Assembly: GCA_032622095.1 (NCBI GenBank)
Contig: CP136068.1
Coordinates: forward strand, 188,659,309-188,723,308
Origin: Siphonodentalium dalli
Lineage: Eukaryota; Mollusca; Scaphopoda; Gadilida; Siphonodentaliidae
Direction of reading: 5' to 3'
DNA: 64,000 bases
The translations under genes and the position numbers were made by a program. Below, in pieces: positions 11,721 through 22,322 of the stretch. Numbering within the stretch: the first letter of the stretch is position 1; each line of letters opens with the position of its first letter. The notes beneath the pieces are model-generated. The model was not told where the DNA came from. It ran no database searches and was given only the letters and a program-made list of their open reading frames with translations.

Positions 11721-13065
11721 TAATGGATTATGCATGCAGTAGTGCATGTATTCACAATTTGGTACACATTCTGGAAGATTTTTTTTTTTTAAAAAGAATC
11801 TGATGTTGAATTTTCAAATGGCTTAAAGTGAGTTAAATTATTTTGTCATAAACTAGTTCGAAAATTCTGACTTTGATCAACAACAAAAGTCAGAACCACG
11901 TCTTATTGGTAACAAGGCAGAAACATTCTCATATGTAATCATAACACTATACAAATGTCTCCATTGTGCTCTAATAATACAATTTTTCCTCATTTCATCG
12001 CACATATAAATGAATAATCTACTGATGTAATATATGTTCCAGTATTAATACTATTATCCATCCGTTAAAACATTGGAAATCTTGTTAATTCAATGTTTAC
12101 AAAACACACTACACACAAATAATCGGAATTGAATGAAATTAATGTGAGACATTTGTTTGCTTATATATCTACATGTAGAACATATTTTCAATAAGATTAG
12201 ACATGATTCCATACCTCCACTCATTCCAGTCGTTACTATTTATTGATACTATTTATTCTAAACAAACCTGGCAAATATAGATAGTGTTTAGGAAAAGTTA
12301 GGGCCTGTTAACACACCCAGGTTTCTCAGTGGAATGACTACACAGTCAGGGAATAAGATATATCTCAGACGTAATCGATAAGATTTTGTCAGGGGATACT
12401 CGGACTAGTCATAAACCAACAAACCTGTATGCCAGATGTGGAAAATATCTGCTCTGGAATGAGGAATATATGATCAGTACCAGACTGCAAACCTGCTACA
12501 GAGACCAATGCCTTTTGATGGTGGATTTTCTTGGACGATGAAGTTATCTAGAAGCTCGATGAATGGAAAATATGGGCATTGGTATGGGCATGTGGGATAA
12601 ATTATAATAGCATATACATGTATATACAATTATATTTGGTTATATTTGTGACCAAAATATAAAATAACAGACTGCTTGACGAAAGATGGCACATTCCAAG
12701 ATCGCCTTTATTTGGAAGATAATCTATCCTAGTCTTGTTCTTTATCTACCATTTCCTATGAAATTCCCTGATACAATTGGCGATAACGAATTGGCGAACT
12801 GCAGTTGCGATACAAGGAGCTTGTGACGTCGTTGACTGGTTCAAAATCTTCTATGAACTGATGTCACATCAATCGCGTGAAAAATCAAAATGGCATTCCA
12901 ACGTATATTCTTGCATACTATAAACAAATAGTTCCTATAGGTTTTAACATTATTTGATTGCCTACCATCATGGGTATTATGGTATAACATATCACAAAGT
13001 AACTAATATGTATTTGTTCAGTATTTATTATAAATTATATAAAACATGCAGGTGTACTCTTAGGT
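11721..13065. other. Intergenic, nothing recognised
   Basis: AT-rich. No open frame with coding character, no clear repeat boundary. Confidence 0.4.
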
Positions 13066-13157
13066 GCCTAATAATAGTGATGGCCGAATAATAGTGATGG
13101 GTGGTATTTTTCCTCGAAAACAATAATAGTGATGATGCCTAATAATAGTGATGGCAT
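13066..13157. repeat. TAATAATAGTGATG short tandem cluster
   Basis: Four copies of 'aataatagtgatg' within about 90 bp, separated by spacers such as 'gggtggtatttttcctcgaa'. The spacer and motif match the hairpin at 6147-6232. Confidence 0.6.
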
Positions 13158-14252
13158 GGGATGTTAGTCTGTGGGTACAATTTAGATTATTCCATGCAAC
13201 ATAATGGTAGCTTGTTTTTCAATACCATAAAATAGAACCAGATATAAGAACAGTGTGTTAAACACACCACAGCTTTGAATATTATATACATGTATACATA
13301 CTACTATTAGTACTATACGTAATGGTAGTGGTGAATCGATACGAGGTACCATAGGCCTATTACGCATACTAGTACCCCAAGATGAACAATTTGACCTGTG
13401 TCATCAGAGGGTGCCAGCGAAAGCCAATGAAGACCCCTCTGTTGTCAAAGATCATATGGTCTATCCAGGGCGTTCGACAAGTATATTCGCACACCAAGAG
13501 TGAAGTATATACTATAGTATTAAGTATAACATACACTATAGATATGTTATTTTGAGCAGTACTAGTACATAATTTATGAGAACAAATGAGTAGACAGATA
13601 TTACTAGTACACAAGAAATGCATAATACATGTACATGTATATGTGCTTTAAATTAGAACATCATTATTTCCAAAAACGGAAAATGCAGAAACAACCTCAT
13701 CACATGCCCTGCACGTGATGTATGACGTTATCGCGTGATGTTTGCCTTAATGCATATTTACACGTATACATACTAGTAATATGTGACAATGCGATATTCG
13801 AAGACTTGTTGCAATTATAATTAAAAGAACAAGATTTATTTGTAGGCTGAAACGGCTGTGGCCTACGGTATTTACACGACCGGTTAACCACTTGAATTAA
13901 CCAAGGTTAACTGGTTAACCCCGGTCATGTAGGCCTACATTGACATACCATATGAATGTCTATATCATAAGAAGTATGATGTCTATTATACACAACAAAC
14001 GATTCAACCTAAGTCAAACAAAAACCGACATACTCAGTTATAAATGGAAAGCAAATGTGGAATTGTTGCTAATTTGTGAACGTTCGTGTGACGTTAGGGA
14101 AATCGGCAAAACTTGGCGATTTCAATACTGCAAATGCACTAAGCTGCGGAGTTTCAAATTTAAAATCGGTTGGCTCCTCCTATTATATCCCTTGCAGCAT
14201 ATATACCATCCATGAATAGTTCACTTGCCCTGTCTTATTAATGTTCATTTAT
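13158..14252. other. Intergenic, nothing recognised
   Basis: No gene seen. An imperfect palindrome 'accggttaacc...ggttaaccccggt' occurs at about 13878-13924. Confidence 0.4.
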
Positions 14253-14642
14253 TTAACCCTTTACCCAACAAACCGGCCAAAACCGGCCAAATAAAGCTTC
14301 AACAGCCTAAAATATCTTGTGTCTGTCTCAATAAAACCATACAAATATGGATATCATTGGAACCGGCTCATTGACCACATTGTGATGGTTATAGTTATGC
14401 CCTGTGCCAATGCATTCTCTTATATATGCGAGTCGACCATAGGTCGCCTCGCATATATAAGAGAATGCATTGGCCTAAAAAAATATTTTTTTAACCATTT
14501 TTTCTTACATTCTTTAACAATTTTATAATTTTTAATGTGTTAAGCCAATGCATTCTCTTATATATGCGAGGCGACCTATGGTCAACTCGCATATATAAGA
14601 GAATGCATTGGCACAGGGCCGTTCTGTTGGGTAAAGGGTTAA
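14253..14642. mobile_element. piggyBac-type MITE with TTAA target duplications
   Basis: TTAA at 14253-14256 and 14639-14642 brackets a 382-bp body. Its ends are CCCTTTACCCAACA and the inverted complement. Inside are two palindromes (about 14400-14475 and 14543-14618), each with arms containing 'caatgcattctcttata', and together forming a larger inverted repeat. TTAA duplication plus CCC-starting inverted ends is the piggyBac signature. There is no coding capacity. Confidence 0.85.
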
Positions 14643-15250
14643 AGTTTGCGCGATCTAATTTTTCTGGCCTTTATATAGGCCCATATATATAATATACCGG
14701 TAATTATATATGATAATAAAGTAATTTATAGCAGGATATACATGTATAAATACAGGCATACATGTGCACAACTTAACAAGAAGATATGCTATTTGCAATT
14801 GACAAGATTGGGCTTATTGCATCAGCATTGAATTACATAACCTGCAGGGGGGTTTCAATTGTGTGTGCACGGGGGGACTATCTGTAACACATGCTTTGAT
14901 TACGCATCAATGGAAATAAGTTCAATGAGCTGTTTTGTTGAACTTACCATCTTAACATAAGTACACATGCATGAATGGGACTTTATGTAGTATAAATATC
15001 AGGGGTCTTTTAACTGCCTGAGTCTGTTCATATATTCAGAACATCACTCAAACATACATGTAATGAATAACTCAATTTCAATATATACTTAAATTAACAT
15101 GCCTGTCATTGGACAAGTGGAGGCATCAAATTGGTGAGTGCTAATATATGTATCGATTAAACCCCATTATATCTGGATCTTGTGCGATAAAATGGTCGAC
15201 ACTTCTGATCTCGATAGATGTTTTATTCAAGATGCCGGATGTGCGTATAT
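14643..15250. other. Intergenic, nothing recognised
   Basis: AT-rich with a TATATA-rich patch at 14680-14700. It probably includes the 3' flank of the decayed transposase on the minus strand, but no terminus was recognised. Confidence 0.35.
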
Positions 15251-16135
15251 TCAAAAGTTGGAAGCATTCAAACAATACAAAAGCGGAACGATACATGACA
15301 GTGCACAACAAACAAAGGATATACTATCTGCAGTTTTACTGAGACTAAGTGGCATAATTCCCTGTAGAATTCTAAATGTTTTGATTTGACCCATTTTTCT
15401 TTCAACATGAATCCTAGCACATGCCACTCTTCTTGTGTAAACAACATCCATTTTCGAGAGTTGTTCCTCATTTTTCATTGGAGGCATATACAATTTGACC
15501 TTTCTTTCTTTCAGTTCACCCTCTAAATGAACAAACCCCTTGTCTGGCATAACTGCATCATTTTCCCCTAATTCATCCAGAAGTCCACATTGTTTAGTAA
15601 TTTCGACGTCCGAAGCTGATCCTCCAAATAGCTTAGACACTGAAACCACAGCTCCTGTCATATTCACACCTATTAACACTTTGAATGTGTTATGTGATTT
15701 ATAAGAAGAATATGTCTCATTCTGATTTTGAAGTGCAGATAAATATCTCGGTGCAGTCTAACACCACTCTGGTATCTGGAAACTTTTCAAAACATTTTGG
15801 AATGTTTTGTTGAAGAATACTTAGCAGTGGCATGAACACAATATCCTTGGAATGCAGACTCCATGAATGGAATCCATGTATTGAATATTCTTGATAGCTG
15901 GCTTGCAGATACATGGAATCTGTATTCAAGGTCTTCCAGTGACAGTCCAAGTCGTAATCTGATCATGACCATCAGGAATTCATCAACCAATCGAAGACGC
16001 CGCTGAGGTTCAGGGAAGTGCGAGACCCCCTCACTATCATTTGCTGCCTGTAGTGTTACTTTCATTCGGTATGCCCCAAAATCAACAAGTGTGTTGTACA
16101 CAGACTGAAACGTTTAATAATCTGAGAACCCGGTG
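15251..16135 (-). pseudogene. HARBI1-like transposase (DDE_Tnp_4), decayed
   Basis: Read on the minus strand from about 16135. A conserved N-terminal stretch contains an in-frame TAA after 'TGFSDY'. Next comes an open piece (16101-15787) with 'LRLGLSLEDLEYRF' and a helix-turn-helix-like 'VSASQLSRIFNTW'. The frame then changes and gives DCTEIF, which holds the first catalytic Asp (about 15760). It changes again into 15679-15251, which has GVNMTGAVVSVS, MPDKGF (second Asp) and ARIHVERKMGQIK (catalytic Glu). All three acidic residues survive, but at least two frame breaks and one stop separate them. The order and motifs fit the DDE_Tnp_4 family of PIF/Harbinger and ISL2EU transposases and the related HARBI1 nuclease. 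No second (Myb-like) gene was found beside it. Confidence 0.8.
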
Positions 16136-17060
16136 TAAAACATGACCTTTTCCTTGGAATGTTTTATATCCTCGATTTGTTATTTCTGGTTTCCTGGTTT
16201 GGCAGTCCTTATCTAGCGTAACAGTTTCTGTCTTCATGTGATGATTGTGTTTTTATTTCCTCTTCAACCTGGGTTGGACTCTCCATTGCATACATGTATC
16301 TGCAATAAAGAGGAGGTTCAAATCACATTGGGGTCGCACTTAGACCCTAAACAAAGATAAACATCTTATGTACATGTAGTTATCCTCACACCATAAATGC
16401 AATTTAATCGTTTAGCTGGTCCAGAAGCGACAAATGGTGTTGGTCTTATTACTGCGAGATTTTTTACATTATTAAACAACCATCGTTGCCAAATGATCTG
16501 GTACTCAAATAAAGAATGGCAGCGTTATAAACATTTTAGGTCGAGATTTACAAATTTCTAATCATAAGTTAGACGTCCATTTTGACACATAGCCATTGAA
16601 TGCATCATCAGTAATGTATGGTATAGTGAAGCCTATGCAGATTGTAGAATCACTAATTACGGAGTTGAGTGGGTTAATTAGTGATGTACTGTACAACTGG
16701 AAGCCGTCACTAATTATCCCATTGAACTCTACATACATGGTTGGTATAGAGCAATGTATATCGGGCAGCATTCTGATGATGCCATTATTTAATCACAATG
16801 GACGGCTGAAATATATGAGGAAGTCTAGTATCCGGATTTAAAATGTTCATATCGCCCAAGTTTTGTGCAATTTTTATCATATTTTTTTTCTATCATTTGA
16901 TATACCATACTGGTTGCACTGTAGTGAAACAATCTAACAGTAAGGCATCACTTTCAAAATCAGAGTTGTCCTCACTTTCCAAATACAATTAAATGTTCAG
17001 ATGGCTGAAACTAAAAACAAAAGTTAAACACAAGATAGAGCTGTCTTAACATTCTAAAGT
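16136..17060. other. Intergenic, nothing recognised
   Basis: Possible upstream remnant of the decayed transposase in the first 100 bases. No further conserved reading frame. Confidence 0.35.
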
Positions 17061-18590
17061 TCAACGTCAACACCGAAAGCTGCTCCATTGCCCCTACCAA
17101 AAATCAGTTATATTCTAGTTAATTATTAGCCAACTATTAGCCAGTCACATTAGCCAACCTTTAGTTAAGGTCTAGTCAATATCCTAGTTACTATTTAGCT
17201 TAACTAGATATTAGCTGACATTAGCTAGATATTAGCTAAGATGAATTTCCTTTGATGAAATCCCATGAGCGTTAGCTATGTTTAGCCGTTTCAACTATGC
17301 TAATGAGTTATTTAGCTAGAATCTAGCTAAGATTTAGCTACTTTTTAGTAAGTTATGCAAATGAGCTATTTAGCCATAATCTAGCTAACAATTAGCTACT
17401 TTTTAGTTACATAAATTAGCTAATTTTTAGCTATAGCTAATTTTTAACTAATGTTTAGCTAAGATTTAGTATGGTCTGGATGCCAGCTGTAGAAACCAGC
17501 TAAAATGACTAAATATTAACTAGAATATAACTAAATATTAGCTAAATATATCAGCCATTATCTAGCTATATTTTCTAGCTATAGTTTTTAGTACAGTATT
17601 AGCCAGAATCTAGCTATATTCTAGTTAAAATCTAGCTATATTCTAGTTAAAATCTAGCTATCTTTTAACTGGTATCTAGTATAATATTAGCTAACATCTA
17701 GCTATATTCTAGTTAATATCTAGCTAATATTTAGCCTAATATTAGCTTGAATCTAGCAATGTAGCAACCTGTACAATTAAGTAAGGGACCTAATTAAAAG
17801 AAGTACATATTAAAATGGCAGTTGCAAGACATTTAGTAATAACAACAAATAAGTTACAAACATAATTATTTATTTTGAAACAATGACAAGTATCAACCCA
17901 TATTTCTTTGATAATTTTTTCAAATTTATTGATTAAAGCCAATAGCTGCAGATTTGACCTTTCTGTGCATCCTTAAGGCCGTAAATTTGCTGCACATATC
18001 AGTGAGAAATATCACCATACATATGTATTTTCAGTTGGAACTAGAGGTGTGACTGTGACTAAGGATACCACCCCCCCCCCCCCCCCCCCCCCCGTTTTTT
18101 TAAATACTAAGATGTTTCACATGTCAGTAAACATTGCAGTACACAACCCTAATCTTAAAGCTATTGACCGAAAAATGTAGGAATAAAAGCTCAGACAAAA
18201 TTATGCATGTTGCAAAAATGTTCCAAGTCGAAAAAGGGGAATAACTCCACAAAAAAAGTCGAACAGACATCATAATCGCAGGTGCACAGGTTCCCATGGT
18301 ACTAAATGTGAGTGCCAAGATTAAAAAACATTGACCTAAAAATGTAGGAATAAAAGCTCGGACAAAATTATACATCTTGCGAAAAAAGTCGAAAAAGGGG
18401 GGATAACTCCAGTGATAACTCCACCAAAAAAAGTCTGACCGAGGTCATAATCGCAGGTGCACAGGTTCCCATGGTGGTTGATGTCTGTACCAAGTTTCAC
18501 GGAAATTGATAGAAAAACGACTGAGAAATACTCCGGACAAATTTATGTCCACGGACGAACTCCAGTATACCCCCCCCCCCCTAACTTCAT
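17061..18590 (+). repeat. Composite repeat C, copy 1 (TAGCTA array, poly-C, conserved tail)
   Basis: The parts in order are: an edge with 'gcccctaccaaaaa'; a TAGCTA/CTAGTTA-rich array (about 17110-17765); a spacer; 'ctagaggtgtgactgt' and 'ctaaggatacc'; a C run of about 26 at 18068; 'aatactaagatg' and 'cacatgtcagtaa'; then a tail of related units containing 'ttcccatggt' and 'gacaaaatta', ending in 'cccccctaacttcattgcgg'. The same parts in the same order occur inverted at 44815-46920. The tail frames are repeat-driven, not genes. Confidence 0.75.
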
Positions 18591-18880
18591 TGCGGTGGGG
18601 GTTATAATTATTATTAAATAGTTGGAACTCTAAGGTACATTTCCCAAGTGTGTCATAAATGTAGGGAAATTTATGCTCCAAGTGTACACTTACAACGAAG
18701 TGTGAGTATACACTTACAACGAAGTGTACAAGTCCAACAGTGGCAGCATCTTGCCACTAAGTGTGAATTGTAAGTGTACATTCCAACTTTGTAAATGAGG
18801 TCTTAAGTGTCTACATCGACACGAAAGTTTGCGAAACGAATATCGAATCAAATCATACCTGTGTTTTGCATTCTCATTGC
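18591..18880. repeat. AAGTGTA-rich palindromic stretch
   Basis: The block 'acacttacaacgaagtgt' occurs twice, and 'aagtgtaca' recurs in both orientations. A weakly similar AAGTGTG/AGTGTA stretch lies at 45820-45870 beside the inverted composite copy. Confidence 0.5.
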
Positions 18881-19321
18881 AGGCGCACAACCCTAACCCT
18901 AATCTTAAACCTATTGACCGAAAAATGTGGGAATAAAAACTCGGACAAAATTATGCATGTTGCAAAAATTTTCTAAGTAAAAAAAGGGGAATAACTCCAC
19001 AAGAAAAAGTCGGACAGACATCATAATCGCAGATGCACAGGTTCCCATGGTACTAAATATTACTGCCAAGATTAAAAAAACATTGACCAAAAAATGTAGG
19101 AATAAATGCTCGGACAAAATTAGACATGTCGCAAAAAACATATCTAAGTTGAAAAAGGGAGATAACTCCACCAAAAAATGTCGGACAGACGTCATAATCG
19201 CAGGTGTACAGGTTCCCGTGGTACTAAATATCTGTGTCAAGTTTTTTTTTAAATTGACCGAAAAATGTACTAGTATGAAATCTCGGACAAAATTATACAG
19301 TCGAAAAAGGGAGGATAACTC
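18881..19321 (+). repeat. Composite repeat C, copy 2 tail, split by the retrotransposon
   Basis: Tail units of repeat C run up to 'gaaaaagggaggataactc' at 19321. They resume at 37245 with 'actccaccaaaaaat', the text expected next by comparison with the intact tail in copy 1. The giant LTR element therefore inserted inside this copy and duplicated ACTC. Confidence 0.85.
19318..19321 (+). repeat. Target site duplication (left), ACTC
   Basis: ACTC here equals ACTC at 37245-37248. One further A could belong to either the duplication or the LTR end, so the length is 4 or 5 bp, as usual for Ty3/gypsy integration. Confidence 0.8.
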
Positions 19322-19553
19322 TATAACATGATTAGGGTTTATAAGTGATGTTATCTAATGAAATTACCTATTATAGAAGTCTTGAGCGCGGAGCGATGTT
19401 GTCGGTTTGAAGGCTGTCGTTGAAGTGTCGTGAATTCCCGGATGACGTCACCTTCGGGAAGAGTCGGGTCACGTGAGTCGTTCCGAGTGGTGTAGATACA
19501 TCTCCGTGGGTTTCCGGAGGATCTCGGTGGAACAAGAGGCCAAAACCGCTACA
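19322..19553 (-). repeat. 3' LTR of the giant element (232 bp)
   Basis: Read on the minus strand it starts TGTAGCGG directly after a polypurine tract and ends ATGTTATA at the target duplication. It appears identical to the 37013-37244 copy. The 3' terminus is TA rather than the usual CA; both copies agree, so this is a property of the element. Confidence 0.9.
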
Positions 19554-19741
19554 TTCCCCCTCACTTTGAAGAATTGGCTCCATCTCCGGTGGAATGAGAT
19601 AAACCACAAGTTATCGCCGCAGCATCTGAGGTGGAAGTATTGCGCTGTGACGGCGGCGCCAGTGTATCAGCAGTGCGAGTCGGAACAGAACCGTACAAAA
19701 TCCCAGAACATCTGATGGATTTATACAATCGTTCAGCGGAA
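19432..19741. repeat. Left inversion joint with inverted duplications
   Basis: 19432-19606 (U3 start, PPT and end of the 3' UTR, minus orientation) equals 30492-30666 inverted, 175 bp. 19607-19741 (start of the RT region) equals 30664-30798 inverted, 135 bp. The joint between the two blocks at 19606/19607 shows no shared bases. Confidence 0.9.
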
Positions 19742-22267
19742 AATTTAGAGGCAAGCCAGCAGGACGCTCTGGCTCAACTCATAAGTGAGTACGCTGATGT
19801 TTTCGCAATAGACGAATATGATCTGGGGAACTTCACGGCAATGGAACACACTATTGATACCGGAGATGCTCTGCCCATTAAAATGAACCTCCGCCGAACC
19901 CCCGTGGCTTTTGTCAATGAAGAAAAACAGCTGTTGGACAAAATGCTGAGGGCCGGCGTGATTGAACCCAGCACTTCAGAATGGGCAGCTGCACCAGTAC
20001 TGATCCGGAAACGGGACGGCAGTATTCGCTGGTGCCTCGACTACCGCGGTCTGAACTCGGTGACTAAAAAAGATGTCTGGCCCATTCCCCTGTTCTCAGA
20101 ATGTGTGGATTTGTTAAGCCAGAAACAGTATTTTAGCCATCTGGATGGAAATTCTGCGTATTGGCAGATTCCCATTCGAGAGGAAGACCGCCACAAGACT
20201 GCTTTCCTGACAAAATACGGGACCTTCCATCACGTCCAACTCGCTTTCGGTCTTTGTAACGCGCCAAGTTGCTATTCCAGGGCCATGAGCCTTGTGCTGC
20301 AGGGGTTAAACTGGAATATAGCATTGGCATTCTTAGACGACGTTCTGGTGATGGCGTCGGATTTTTCTAGCCACGTCGTCAACCTTAAGAGGGTCCTGGA
20401 AAGATTCCGGAAATACCAACTCCGCCTAAAACCCAAAAAGTGTGGCTTGTTTCAAAGAAAAACAGAATTCTTGGGGCGAACGATAGACGGCCAGGGCATG
20501 ACGATGACAGATGCCTCCTGCAAGGTCATCGAGGAGTGGCCGACCCCTCGAAATAGCAAGGACGTAGAAAGATTTTTGGGATTGGCAGGATACCACAGAA
20601 TGTTCGTAAAGAACTTCTCGAAGCTCGCCGCCCCCCTACACCAGCTCACGGGGAAGAATCCAAAATTTGAATGGGGATACGAGCAAGAAGAGGCTTTCCT
20701 TGCCTTAAGAGAAGCCCTTATGACACCCCCGGTTCTTGCTCTACCGACAATAGAGGACCCATTCATACTGGATACGGATGCCTCGGACGGGGCGATAGGC
20801 GCAGAGCTAATCCAAGTCCAGGAAGGGGTGGAGAAAGTCATTGCGTATGGAAGCATATCTTTGAGTCGTGAGCAAAAGAACTATTGCACGACTCGTAAAG
20901 AATTACTGGCCGTGGTATTTTTCGCCAGGACGTTCCGGCACTATTTGCTGGGGCGACCTTTTGTGGTGCGAACTGACCACGCCAGCCTGACATGGCTCCT
21001 ACGCTTCAAGCACCCCCAAGGCCAGATTGCACGATGGCTGGAAGAACTGAGCCAATACCAAATGACAATTAAGCATCGCCCAGGAGCGCGTCATCAAAAC
21101 GCAGACGCAATATCACGCCTAGTGGATGAAGATCCTTGTCATTGTTTCAAGGCAGGGGTGATATTAGAAGATTTGCCCTGTGGTGGGTGCAAATACTGCC
21201 AAAAGGCAGAAGAGAAATGGGGAGCGTTCATTGATTCGGTGGATGACGTGATCCCCTTGGCTCAGGTCCGGGCACAGTCCATAAACTTGGAGCACCAAGT
21301 TATGGACGTGACGTGTCCCATGCTGTGGCCATGGGATCCAGGGGGGTCAAGAATGAAAGAACACCGGACGGAAATAAGGGAACTTACCTTAATTCCCGAC
21401 TGGGGTTCGGAACTAGGATCCCACCCTACCGTGACCTGTGTTGCGAAAGTGACAAATGGGGAGGAAATCTCCCACCAAGTTGGGGTAGGTGTTGCGAAAG
21501 CGACAATAGGGGAAGTTCAAGGGAACCCCGAATGCGGGTTAATAAAGGTAAGTGCGACCGACTTAGGAAAAGTCCATTTTATCGGTTCCATTGACATACC
21601 CCATATGGAAATCATTACGGTGAGTCAGGTCGTGGCAGACGCATGCCCGCTTCAACTGTATACGGCTGACGACCTGAAAGAAGCACAAGGCGAGGACGTG
21701 GATTTACACAAAATTATAGAGTGGGTACAACAGAAAAAGGATCCTGAAGAGGGAGAATTATTTAGATGCAGTCCTTGGGTGAAATATCTGTGGATAAATA
21801 AAGATCGCTTGAAGATGAGAGAGGGAGTACTCTGGATGATAAACAGACAAGAGCAGACAGTCAGAGTTCTTCCTTGGAATTTACAAGGTGAAGCGATAAG
21901 AGTGTGCCACGATTTACCAGCATCAGGGCACCAAGGGATGGAAAGAACGTTGGAAAGAGCTAAACAGAATTTCACGTGGTACCACATGTCGGAAAGCGTC
22001 CGCCAATATGTTTCGGGGTGTCAACAGTGCAATGCAAGTAAGAAGTTGAACCGAAAAGCAAAGAACCCCATGATTATGTTTCATTCAGGTTACCCCATGG
22101 AGAGAGTTCATCTAGACTTTCTGGGACCGCTCCCAGCCACGGATCGTGGCAATGAGCATATCCTGGTGATGGTCGATCAATTCACTAAATGGGTGGAATG
22201 CGTACCGTTACCTAACCAGACTGCGGAAACGACTGCCCAGGCAGCCGTGAACGAGTTTTTTTACTAG
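19607..22267 (+). CDS. pol: Pol: reverse transcriptase, RNase H, integrase N-terminus
   Basis: The open frame starts at the inversion joint; the first ATG (19631) is internal and not a real start. Numbering from that ATG: the RT spans about 100-270 with AFLDDVLVM as the catalytic DD motif. RNase H is at about 375-498 (DTDASDG, RKELLAV, RTDHAS, NADAISR). An unusual spacer of some 200 residues with a Cys cluster (CHCF, CGGCKYC) comes next. The integrase HHCC zinc domain follows (about 760-803, CQQC), and then the catalytic core begins (VHLDFLGPLP). The frame ends at a stop created by a run of seven T at 22256-22262; coding similarity resumes at once in another frame. The gap between the two frames carries the second catalytic Asp. 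This copy therefore cannot make full-length Pol without slippage, unless the T run is a sequencing error. Confidence 0.9.
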   Translation, partial: QVIAAASEVEVLRCDGGASVSAVRVGTEPYKIPEHLMDLYNRSAENLEASQQDALAQLISEYADVFAIDEYDLGNFTAMEHTIDTGDALPIKMNLRRTPVAFVNEEKQLLDKMLRAGVIEPSTSEWAAAPVLIRKRDGSIRWCLDYRGLNSVTKKDVWPIPLFSECVDLLSQKQYFSHLDGNSAYWQIPIREEDRHKTAFLTKYGTFHHVQLAFGLCNAPSCYSRAMSLVLQGLNWNIALAFLDDVLVMASDFSSHVVNLKRVLERFRKYQLRLKPKKCGLFQRKTEFLGRTIDGQGMTMTDASCKVIEEWPTPRNSKDVERFLGLAGYHRMFVKNFSKLAAPLHQLTGKNPKFEWGYEQEEAFLALREALMTPPVLALPTIEDPFILDTDASDGAIGAELIQVQEGVEKVIAYGSISLSREQKNYCTTRKELLAVVFFARTFRHYLLGRPFVVRTDHASLTWLLRFKHPQGQIARWLEELSQYQMTIKHRPGARHQNADAISRLVDEDPCHCFKAGVILEDLPCGGCKYCQKAEEKWGAFIDSVDDVIPLAQVRAQSINLEHQVMDVTCPMLWPWDPGGSRMKEHRTEIRELTLIPDWGSELGSHPTVTCVAKVTNGEEISHQVGVGVAKATIGEVQGNPECGLIKVSATDLGKVHFIGSIDIPHMEIITVSQVVADACPLQLYTADDLKEAQGEDVDLHKIIEWVQQKKDPEEGELFRCSPWVKYLWINKDRLKMREGVLWMINRQEQTVRVLPWNLQGEAIRVCHDLPASGHQGMERTLERAKQNFTWYHMSESVRQYVSGCQQCNASKKLNRKAKNPMIMFHSGYPMERVHLDFLGPLPATDRGNEHILVMVDQFTKWVECVPLPNQTAETTAQAAVNEFFY

Positions 22268-22322
22268 GTTCGGGTACCCGTTCCAAATATTTACTGACCA
22301 GGGTGCCAATTTCCAAAGTAAA

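Noticed and set aside
19322-19553. Reading the left LTR as a 5' LTR with a leader at 19554-19606
   Set aside because: On the other strand this 'leader' is a polypurine tract directly before TGTAGCGG, and the real PBS is next to the right LTR, so the element is minus-oriented.
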